Program-made: the position numbers and the translations under genes
The notes under the pieces: model-generated
The model's input: only the letters and a program-made list of their open reading frames with translations
The model's database searches: none
Told to the model about the DNA's origin: nothing
Shown: positions 1 to 5,054 of the stretch, piece after piece
Layout: each line of letters starts with the position of its first letter
How positions within the stretch are numbered: the stretch's first letter is position 1
From: Lysobacteraceae bacterium
GTDB lineage: Bacteria > Pseudomonadota > Gammaproteobacteria > Xanthomonadales > Xanthomonadaceae
Assembly (NCBI GenBank): GCA_028293685.1
Contig: JAQGOI010000079.1
Location: forward strand, 1 to 5,054
Length of the DNA stretch: 5,054 bases
Reading direction: 5' to 3'

Positions 1-128
1 TGGACACGCCACACGGCGCGGCCCAGGCGGCGGAACTCCCGCTCATTGGCTTCCAGCCGCTGCAGCAGTCGCTGGTACTGCGCCTGCAGTTCGGCGATGG
101 CGGGCTCGGGCGGAAGCGCGCCGCTCAT
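1..128 (-). CDS. N-terminal fragment of a probable signalling protein, possibly a HisKA_3-type sensor histidine kinase (partial)
   Basis: Only the first 42 codons, plus two bases of the 43rd (CA, so His or Gln), are inside the window; the gene continues past position 1. The ATG at 128-126 overlaps the TGA of the kinase gene upstream as ATGA and is preceded by GAGG six bases away, which fixes the start well. The peptide begins MSGALPPEPAIAELQ and has hydrophobic or heptad positions at I11, L14, Y18, L21, L25, N28, F32 and L35, a regular 3-4 spacing typical of a parallel coiled coil. It has no signal peptide or membrane segment so far. The end of the visible part, RLGRAVWRV, resembles the stretch just before the phospho-accepting His helix (ARELHD-like) of NarX/LiaS-type histidine kinases. 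This is recalled similarity and the decisive His lies outside the window. A diguanylate cyclase or another coiled-coil signalling protein is the main alternative. Existence of the gene is near certain; its function is tentative. Confidence 0.72.
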   Translation of the reverse strand, partial: MSGALPPEPAIAELQAQYQRLLQRLEANEREFRRLGRAVWRV

Positions 129-138
129 CGCGTGCCTC
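125..138 (-). promoter_or_regulatory. Stop/start overlap ATGA and ribosome binding site of the last gene
   Basis: The kinase stop TGA (127-125) overlaps the ATG (128-126) of the next gene. GAGG at 138-135 lies six bases before that ATG, inside the last codons of the kinase gene. Such an overlap normally means translational coupling, with terminating ribosomes re-initiating on the following gene, so the two products are expected in related amounts. Confidence 0.85.
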
Positions 139-3100
139 GTGCCGGCGCGCCGACTGTTTCGGCAGCGTCGAAGACGGCCTGCAACGCTTTGGGAACAAGC
201 GAGCGCACCCGCGATCGGGCCTCATCGGCACGCGCCTGCGCGGCGCGTGCGCCGGCGGCATCGCCGACACCGTTGCGAGCCGCGGCACCAAGGGCGTGCA
301 ATGCGGCGGCATGAATCGAATCACCGGCGCGCAGGAGGTTGGCCGCTTCGTTGTACAACGATGCGGCACGCGCCGGGTCATGCGCCGCCAATGCCTGCTG
401 CATTGCCAGTTGCAACCACTGCAGTCGCAGCTCGACGTGGCCCAGGGACGCCGTGGCTTCATCGAGCGCCGGGGCGAGCGTCCCGCCCATGCGTGCGCCT
501 TCCAGTGCGATGCGCAGATGCAGCTCGCGGATGCCGGATCCGGTGGCGACCTGCGAAGCCGCGCGTAATGCCTGCGAGGCCTTGTGCGGGCTGTTGGCCC
601 GCTGCGCCAGTTCGGCCTGCAACAGTTGCGCGATCGCACGCTGCTCGGCCGATGCCTTGGCGACTGCCGGTTGCAGCGCGCTCAACACCTGCTGCGCCTG
701 CCCGTCGGCGTGCGCGGCCAGCAGGGCGTCGACCTGCAGCAATCCGGCGTCGCTCTGTCCCCGTGGATCGTCGCGCCCACGGAACGAATCGGCGGCCTTG
801 CCGGACTGCTCGATCGCCGCCTGCAGATGTCCCTGCTGCAACTCCAGTTCGGCCAGATGGCGGCGACTGACCGCGGCTTCTTCGATCATCTGCTGGCGCC
901 CCGCACTGGCAAGGGAGTGCAGCAGGCGCTGGCGCGCCTGGTTCCAGCGCCCGCGCGCGATGTCGAGCACGCCCAGATCCTGCTCGATGCGGATCTGCCC
1001 AGTCTGGTCACCGAGCCTGGCGTATTCACCGGAAGCCTGCTGAAGGTATACCTGCGCATCGTTGTAGTCGCCGAGCTCGAATTGCGCGAAGCCGATATCG
1101 TTGAGCGCCTGCGCGCTACCCAGCGGGTCGCCAACCGCCTGCCACCCCTTCAGCGCACGCTGGAATGCCTGCAGGGCACCGGTGAAGTTGCCGCGTTCCT
1201 CGGCCAGCAGTCCGAGTTCGTTTTCCACCGCGGCGAGTCCGGCGCGGTCGCCGAGCTGGGCATGCAGCGCGCGCGCCTTGTCGAGATTGCCTGCTGCTTC
1301 GTCGAACGCACCGGTCATCGACAGCGCATTGGCCAGGTTGCGCAGGCTGGTGGCCTCGCCGCGGCGGTTGCCGACCGCGTGCCGCAGGACCACCGCCTTG
1401 CGGTACTGCTCGGCTGCATCCCGGGTTTGTCCAAGCCGGTCGTAGCCAATGCCAAGCGCATTGACGGTTTCCGCTTCGCCATACAGGTTGCGACTGCGTT
1501 TGAACTGGACAAGCGCGCGCACAAGATCGTCGTCGACGGCATGCTGCGCGTCGCCACTGAGGATCGAAAACTTGCCGAGTTCGAACCAGGCCCGGGGATC
1601 GTTGCCGTCGCGTTGCGTCAGTGTCTTCAGTTCGGCGATCGCAGTGACGTAATCTCCACCCGCGCCGCGCGCCCGCGCCAGGTCGAGTTGGATGTCGGTG
1701 TCGTCGGGTGTCATCGCCGACAGGCCACGCCACTGCTCCACGGCGGTGGGCAGGTCGCCATCGATCACGGCGCGCTGCGCAGCGAAGCGCCGGCGAACGA
1801 CATCAGGCGCACGGGCAGCGGCGCGTTGGCCTTGTTCGATCGCGTCGGCGGCTTTGTCCTGCTCGCCGATCATCAGCGCGGTTTCCGCTTCGGCCAGCCA
1901 CGCCGCCGGATAGTCCGAGGTCGTCGACGTGGCGGACGCGAATTCGTGCAGCGCCTGGTCGAGCTGGTTACGGCGCAGTGCAAGCAGTCCCGCGCCGTAA
2001 TGATCGAGTGCGTCGTAGGAGGCAGGCAGTGCCAGGGCGACCGGCTTGCCCTGCAGGCCGAGCGCTTGAATGGTTTCCGGTTGGACAATCCAGCTGCGCA
2101 ACGCGGCGATCGGATCGGACGCGGGCGCTCCGCTGATGGAGAGGGTCGGTTGATCTGCGACGTCGATGGTTGCGCGTACGCGCCAGCGGCCGTGGTCGAC
2201 AACCAACGCGGGTTGCAACAGACGTTGCGCGACTGCGATGCGGCGCAATGCGCCGACATCAACGCGTGCGGTGCCCTCGGGGTCCAGTTGCTGCAGTGCC
2301 TGTGCGGTGCGTTCTTCCCCGACCACCGCGTAGCCTGGAATCGCCGCGAGCGCGTCGCGCAGATGGCCCGAAAGCGCGGCCACGCGCGCAGCCGGAATAT
2401 CTCCAGCCCTGATCGGCTGCACCAGCAGGCGATTGAGCGGCGGCGAGGCCACGATCGCCGGAACGTGCGGTCCGAAGCCCCACCACCCGGCAATGCCGGC
2501 GCCAAGCAGGACGACTGCAGCCAGTCCGAGCCATGCATTCCTGTGTGGCCCGATGACATCGGCATACAAGCGCCGCGGAACGGTGCGTTGATCAATCGCA
2601 GCGACGACTTCACTTGCCGACTGGAAACGATGTGCAGGCTTTGCCCGCAACAGGCGGTCGACCAGTCGGACAACCCACGACGGAAGTTCCGCGCGGTGGC
2701 TGCTCACGGAATCGGGCGTCCGCAACATGCGTTGGGCCAGGACTTCGGCGACGGTGCCGCCCGCGAACGGCGTCTGCCCGGTAAGCATCTCGTAGAGGAT
2801 CAGACCCAGGGAATACAGGTCGCTGCGCGCATCGGCAGGTTCACCGCGCGCCTGTTCCGGCGCGAGATAGTCGGGCGTACCGACCACCGATCCGGTACGC
2901 GTCTGGCCGCTGGTCGCAAGCGAACGCGCCACGCCAAAGTCGCTGATGTAGGCGTTGCCCTGCGTGTCGAGCAGGATATTGGCGGGCTTGAGGTCGCGAT
3001 GGACGACGCCTTTCGCATGCGCCGCGGCGAGGCCTTCGGCGATCTGCCGCGCGATGTGCAGGGTATCGTCGATCGCCAGCGGGCCGTCGCGATCGATGCG

Positions 3101-3454
3101 CTGGTCGAGCGACTGGCCCTGGATGTAATCCATGCTGATCAGCCAGCGCCCTTCATGCCGTGCAAGGTCGTGGATGCGTACGACGTGCGCGCTGGACACC
3201 TGCCTGGCCAACAGCAGTTCCTGACGGAAGCGCTCGAATGCGTCGGCGCGGTGTGCCAGTTCCGGGCGCAACAACTTCAGCGCGACCGGTACGTCCAGGT
3301 CCAGGTCGGTCGCGCGATACACCACGCCCATGCCGCCGATACCGAGAATCGACTCGATCCGAAAACGCCCGGCGAGCACCGTGCCCGTCGGGTAATCGGC
3401 CTGCGAATGCAGGCCAGTCGCCGTGGCATCGCTGCGGGTGTCATTGTCGGTCAT
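125..3454 (-). CDS. Membrane-anchored Hanks-type Ser/Thr protein kinase with C-terminal TPR array
   Basis: Predicted to phosphorylate Ser/Thr residues of itself and partner proteins; 1109 residues. The kinase domain spans about residues 30-290. It has a glycine loop GIGGMGVV (38-45), ATP-binding K60 in VALK, helix-C E79, HRDLKPAN (152-159) with catalytic D154 and N159, DFG (172-174), an activation loop with T185, T187 and T193, APE (198-200), D212 in SDLYSLG, and the late R276. It is therefore an RD kinase with nothing missing. One hydrophobic helix follows at about 307-325. Residues 340-460 form a mixed alpha/beta linker reminiscent of a TolB-like N-terminal domain, and residues 480-1090 are mostly TPR helices. 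With a single helix and no signal peptide, the kinase should be cytoplasmic and the TPR part probably periplasmic (inferred). There are no PASTA repeats, unlike PknB. In-frame ATGs exist at 3571 and 3517, but the start at 3454 is preferred because it forms ATGA with the FHA gene stop and begins just before the conserved domain. The substrate is unknown. Confidence 0.96.
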   Translation of the reverse strand: MTDNDTRSDATATGLHSQADYPTGTVLAGRFRIESILGIGGMGVVYRATDLDLDVPVALKLLRPELAHRADAFERFRQELLLARQVSSAHVVRIHDLARHEGRWLISMDYIQGQSLDQRIDRDGPLAIDDTLHIARQIAEGLAAAHAKGVVHRDLKPANILLDTQGNAYISDFGVARSLATSGQTRTGSVVGTPDYLAPEQARGEPADARSDLYSLGLILYEMLTGQTPFAGGTVAEVLAQRMLRTPDSVSSHRAELPSWVVRLVDRLLRAKPAHRFQSASEVVAAIDQRTVPRRLYADVIGPHRNAWLGLAAVVLLGAGIAGWWGFGPHVPAIVASPPLNRLLVQPIRAGDIPAARVAALSGHLRDALAAIPGYAVVGEERTAQALQQLDPEGTARVDVGALRRIAVAQRLLQPALVVDHGRWRVRATIDVADQPTLSISGAPASDPIAALRSWIVQPETIQALGLQGKPVALALPASYDALDHYGAGLLALRRNQLDQALHEFASATSTTSDYPAAWLAEAETALMIGEQDKAADAIEQGQRAAARAPDVVRRRFAAQRAVIDGDLPTAVEQWRGLSAMTPDDTDIQLDLARARGAGGDYVTAIAELKTLTQRDGNDPRAWFELGKFSILSGDAQHAVDDDLVRALVQFKRSRNLYGEAETVNALGIGYDRLGQTRDAAEQYRKAVVLRHAVGNRRGEATSLRNLANALSMTGAFDEAAGNLDKARALHAQLGDRAGLAAVENELGLLAEERGNFTGALQAFQRALKGWQAVGDPLGSAQALNDIGFAQFELGDYNDAQVYLQQASGEYARLGDQTGQIRIEQDLGVLDIARGRWNQARQRLLHSLASAGRQQMIEEAAVSRRHLAELELQQGHLQAAIEQSGKAADSFRGRDDPRGQSDAGLLQVDALLAAHADGQAQQVLSALQPAVAKASAEQRAIAQLLQAELAQRANSPHKASQALRAASQVATGSGIRELHLRIALEGARMGGTLAPALDEATASLGHVELRLQWLQLAMQQALAAHDPARAASLYNEAANLLRAGDSIHAAALHALGAAARNGVGDAAGARAAQARADEARSRVRSLVPKALQAVFDAAETVGAPARGTR
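755..1474 (-). repeat. Six consecutive 40-residue TPR units (residues 661-900 of the kinase)
   Basis: Six units start at residues 661, 701, 741, 781, 821 and 861. The same helix-A position is hydrophobic in each (L667, L707, L747, I787, L827, L867), and the first five have a Gly or Ala after it and a loop Gly such as DRLGQ, EERGN, FELGD or IARGR. A strict 40-residue period is longer than the 34 of classic TPRs and matches the longer kinesin-light-chain/TPR_12-like type. Divergent TPR-like helices also occur on both sides, at about 483-635 and 900-1080. The role is presumably protein or ligand binding. Confidence 0.85.
2480..2536 (-). other. Single transmembrane helix of the kinase (residues about 307-325)
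   Basis: The segment AWLGLAAVVLLGAGIAGWW is uncharged and hydrophobic. It is preceded by a basic stretch (RR at 294-295, H304, R305) that would keep the N-terminal side in the cytoplasm by the positive-inside rule. It is the only such segment in the protein and separates the kinase domain from the TPR part. The topology is inferred, not shown. Confidence 0.85.
2585..3367 (-). other. Protein kinase catalytic domain (residues about 30-290 of the kinase)
   Basis: The glycine-rich loop, VALK lysine, HRDLKPAN, DFG and APE motifs all occur in the right order and at normal spacing. The Arg before the catalytic Asp marks a kinase that usually needs activation-loop phosphorylation. T185 and T187 in TSGQTRTGSV are the obvious candidate sites, with T193 in the GTPDYLAPE segment as the conserved P+1-loop threonine. 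The domain boundaries are estimates. Confidence 0.95.
3451..3454 (-). promoter_or_regulatory. Stop/start overlap ATGA between the FHA-GAF gene and the kinase gene
   Basis: The TGA of the FHA-GAF gene (3453-3451) shares bases with the kinase ATG (3454-3452). Just before it lies GGGTGG, only a weak Shine-Dalgarno sequence sitting one base from the ATG, so initiation probably depends on ribosomes arriving from the FHA gene. This overlap is the main argument for the chosen kinase start. Confidence 0.85.
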
Positions 3455-4356
3455 GCCACCCGATCCGCTGGCATGTGGCCCGTGGGACCATCGTGTGCGG
3501 CGAGGATGCTGTTCCATTCCGGCGCCGCCGACACGTCGAGCTTTTCGCTGGCGCGCCGGGCTGCGATCCACAGCGCGGCGCGTTCGACGAATGCTTCGAG
3601 CAGTTCCAGATCCAGCGTGGTGATGGCAGGCCCACGCTGCACGCGATCGGCGTAAACCGCCCCCAGTGTGGAATCCCCTTCAAGCAAAGGCAGGCACACC
3701 AGCGCGCTCAGTCCCGCTGCAGCAACCGAGGCACGGGACGCCAGCCAGGCTTCCTGGCCGATGTCGTTGACGATGACACTGCGACGCTGCCGCAACGCCT
3801 GTTGGACCGCGCCTACGCTGCCGGAAAATTCGCGTGACGCCAGCCGGCCTGGGTCCAGCGCGATGCTGGCGCGCACGCGGAATGCGGTCGGGTCACCCAT
3901 GAGGAAAAAACCGCGTTCGCACTGCGCCAGATCCAGTACGCCACGCAGGCTGGCGTCGAGCAGGTCGTCCAGTCGCTGCACTCCATCGATCCGTGCGGTA
4001 TGCGCGGTCGCTGCCGCGCGCCGGGCGCGCCGGTCCGCCTGCTCGGCGGTGACGGCGACGTCGCTGAGCGGCATGAATTCGCAGAAGACGTCACCAAAGC
4101 GCAGCCAGCAGGCATGGTCGAGTACCGTCTCGACGATCGCGGTGCCGTCGACGAAGCTGCCGTTCTTGCTCCCCAAATCGCGCAGTCGCCATGTGTCCTG
4201 ATCGTTTTCCAGCGCCGCGTGCGCGCGCGATACCGACGGATGGTCAAGATGCAGCGCGCAATCGCCGGCACGACCGACCCGCAACGCCGCACCCGGCCCC
4301 AGCAGGCGGACCACGGCGGCGCTGTCGGGGGGATAGGCGGTCAGTCGCGCCTGCAT
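3451..4356 (-). CDS. FHA domain and GAF domain protein, probable phosphothreonine-binding partner of the kinase
   Basis: A soluble 301-residue protein with no signal peptide or membrane helix. An FHA domain occupies about residues 8-95 with the phosphopeptide-binding set intact: G28-R29 (VGR), S43 and H46 in SVSRAH, and N65-G66 in LGSKNGSFVDG. FHA domains bind phosphothreonine. An Arg/Ala-rich linker (about 100-122) leads to a GAF-like domain at about 127-265. It is recognisable from the helix LDDLLDASLRGVLDLAQ, the strand RGFFLMGD, SVIVNDI (193-199), the core strand ALVCLPLL (218-225) and LGAVYADR (231-238). GAF domains sense small ligands or mediate dimerisation; the ligand cannot be told here. 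The ATG at 4356 has AGGA seven bases upstream (4367-4364). The gene overlaps the kinase gene by four bases, so its most likely partner is the autophosphorylated kinase (inference from context). The C-terminal 30 residues look unstructured. The FHA call is very secure, the GAF call fairly secure. Confidence 0.94.
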   Translation of the reverse strand: MQARLTAYPPDSAAVVRLLGPGAALRVGRAGDCALHLDHPSVSRAHAALENDQDTWRLRDLGSKNGSFVDGTAIVETVLDHACWLRFGDVFCEFMPLSDVAVTAEQADRRARRAAATAHTARIDGVQRLDDLLDASLRGVLDLAQCERGFFLMGDPTAFRVRASIALDPGRLASREFSGSVGAVQQALRQRRSVIVNDIGQEAWLASRASVAAAGLSALVCLPLLEGDSTLGAVYADRVQRGPAITTLDLELLEAFVERAALWIAARRASEKLDVSAAPEWNSILAAHDGPTGHMPADRVA

Positions 4357-4380
4357 CGGGCCATCCTAACGCGTGGCCCG
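4357..4380 (-). promoter_or_regulatory. Small GC hairpin with the Shine-Dalgarno sequence in its loop, in front of the FHA-GAF gene
   Basis: In the transcript, CGGGCC (4380-4375) and GGCCCG (4362-4357) are perfect inverse complements separated by a 12-base loop (4374-4363) that contains most or all of the AGGA at 4367-4364; its last A sits at the edge of the loop. The second arm ends directly against the ATG at 4356. There is no run of U after it, so it is not a normal intrinsic terminator. It might modulate initiation on the FHA gene. A six-base repeat can occur by chance in DNA this GC-rich. Confidence 0.4.
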
Positions 4381-4397
4381 GTGCAGGTAGCGAGTCA

Positions 4398-5054
4398 TTA
4401 CTGCCCGTAATCGCGCAGGTAGGCGATGCTGAATTTCAAAGTCGCGGCACCGGCGAGCAATTCGCCGACCTGGTTGTCGGCGTCGCGGGTCGCGCGCCAT
4501 TCGTCAAGCAGGCCTTTGCCGTCGCGATCCAGCGCGCGTTGGGTGATCAGGTCGACCGCGGTGATCGCAGTGCCGTAGTCGTGGCTGGCGACAGCGCTTT
4601 CGGCCGCATTGAGCTGGGTGGTAAACGCTGGCTGCTCGCTGGCAGGCAGCGACGCCACGCGAGCGCGCAGGCTGGCTATCTTCTCGGCGATCACCGCGCT
4701 CGATTCGCGCAGGTCCGACACGATCAGGAATTGCGAGAATCCGCCATAGCGGCTGCGCGCGCGCACGCTGCCTTGGGCGATCTCTTCGGTGGTGTCGTGG
4801 AAGCTGCCGCCGACCGGCGACTTGAGCACCCGGTAATTGCTGCCCAGCGAATACGCCAGCGCGTGGGTATGCAGCTCGAAACGGCCGCTGCGACGAAATC
4901 TCAGGCCGCCGGCAGCGGGCGGTTCGATCGTGATCATCAGCGGCAACGCCGAGTCCAGCCGTGTCAGCGACGGGTCGGGCAGGCGCGACAGCAATGTCGG
5001 ATCCGTGAGGTCGACGAGTCTTGCACTGACTCCGAGACTTGATGGGCTCAGGCC
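4398..5054 (-). CDS. C-terminal part of an uncharacterised, possibly secreted protein (partial; possibly DUF6689-like)
   Basis: The reading frame is open to the right edge of the window, so the start is missing; 218 residues are visible, ending in tandem in-frame stops TAA TGA. The TTG at 4994 is an internal Leu codon: conserved-looking sequence (GLSPSSLGVSARLVD) precedes it. The first half looks beta-rich, with MITIEPPAAGGLRF (40-53), ELHTHALAY (60-68), SPVGGSFHD (79-87) and YGGFSQFLIVSDLR (103-116). From about 117 to 200 it is helical, with Ala/Leu-rich amphipathic helices broken near the short loops LPASEQP and SHDYG. This helical hairpin recalls FIMAH-like C-terminal domains of exported proteins. 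The first half resembles, from memory only, the DUF6689 family found in Xanthomonadales. No enzymatic motif is visible. It lies 41 bp upstream of the FHA gene on the same strand and may belong to the same transcript. A signal peptide, if present, would be outside the window. Confidence 0.85.
   Translation of the reverse strand, partial: GLSPSSLGVSARLVDLTDPTLLSRLPDPSLTRLDSALPLMITIEPPAAGGLRFRRSGRFELHTHALAYSLGSNYRVLKSPVGGSFHDTTEEIAQGSVRARSRYGGFSQFLIVSDLRESSAVIAEKIASLRARVASLPASEQPAFTTQLNAAESAVASHDYGTAITAVDLITQRALDRDGKGLLDEWRATRDADNQVGELLAGAATLKFSIAYLRDYGQ

Noticed and set aside
46..870. Plus-strand open frame of 274 codons
   Set aside because: Its translation is dominated by Arg, Ala and Pro, as expected for a shadow of GC-rich coding DNA, and it overlaps the TPR coding region and the start of the last gene.
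3455..3571. Longer kinase start (ATG at 3571 or 3517)
   Set aside because: This would overlap the FHA gene by over 60 to 120 bases and add a basic, unstructured extension. The ATG at 3454 overlaps the FHA stop by four bases, the same arrangement as at the other gene junction.
584..3655. A 1023-codon open frame on the plus strand, opposite the kinase gene
   Set aside because: Long antisense frames are common opposite GC-rich genes. The minus strand carries a complete kinase, membrane helix and TPR pattern over the same bases, and the plus-strand translation shows no recognisable domain, low-complexity Arg/Gln-rich stretches and no ribosome binding site that I could support.
3904..3909. Run of six A/T as a possible programmed frameshift site in the FHA-GAF gene
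   Set aside because: The main frame continues intact through the GAF domain (FFLMGD) and the alternative frames give no recognisable domain.
4341..4364. Seven-codon open frame (ATG at 4364) overlapping the start of the FHA-GAF gene
   Set aside because: Its ATG overlaps the AGGA that serves the real start at 4356, leaving it without a ribosome binding site at proper distance. It is too short to support as a gene.
4357..4397. Intrinsic terminator or promoter in the 41-bp gap
   Set aside because: The hairpin has no U-run after it and I see no credible -35/-10 pair. A promoter inside the upstream coding region cannot be excluded.
4992..4994. TTG start for the partial gene at the right end
   Set aside because: The frame stays open to the window edge and the upstream residues fit the same protein, so this TTG is most simply an internal Leu codon.

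Overview
The window is GC-rich, with codon third positions strongly biased to G/C. All of its genes lie on the minus strand, so transcription runs from the right end (5054) towards position 1. Base composition, compact gene packing and protein style (a Hanks-type kinase fused to a long TPR array, and a secreted-looking protein resembling ones from Xanthomonadales) suggest a gammaproteobacterium of the Xanthomonadales (Lysobacter/Rhodanobacter-like). This placement is an inference, because the window has no rRNA or other marker gene.

Layout in the order of transcription: (1) 5054-4398, the C-terminal 218 residues of an uncharacterised protein with a beta-rich part followed by a helical tail; its start lies outside the window. 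(2) A 41-bp gap with a small GC hairpin whose loop carries the Shine-Dalgarno sequence of the next gene. (3) 4356-3451, a 301-residue FHA-GAF protein. (4) 3454-125, a 1109-residue protein made of a Ser/Thr kinase domain, one transmembrane helix, a linker domain and a long TPR region. (5) 128-1, the first 42 codons of a further gene that begins with a coiled coil and is tentatively a histidine kinase of the HisKA_3 type.

Genes 3, 4 and 5 are joined by two 4-base ATGA stop/start overlaps, so they almost certainly form one translationally coupled unit. The likely logic is a membrane signalling module. The TPR region would act as the sensing or docking part, probably on the far side of the membrane from the kinase. 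The cytoplasmic kinase carries every catalytic residue expected of an active enzyme. The FHA protein would bind a phosphothreonine, perhaps on the kinase itself, and receive a second input through its GAF domain. The downstream gene, if it is a histidine kinase, would link Ser/Thr phosphorylation to a two-component system. No tRNA, rRNA, CRISPR array, insertion sequence or convincing terminator was seen, and no stretch above 41 bp lacks a gene.
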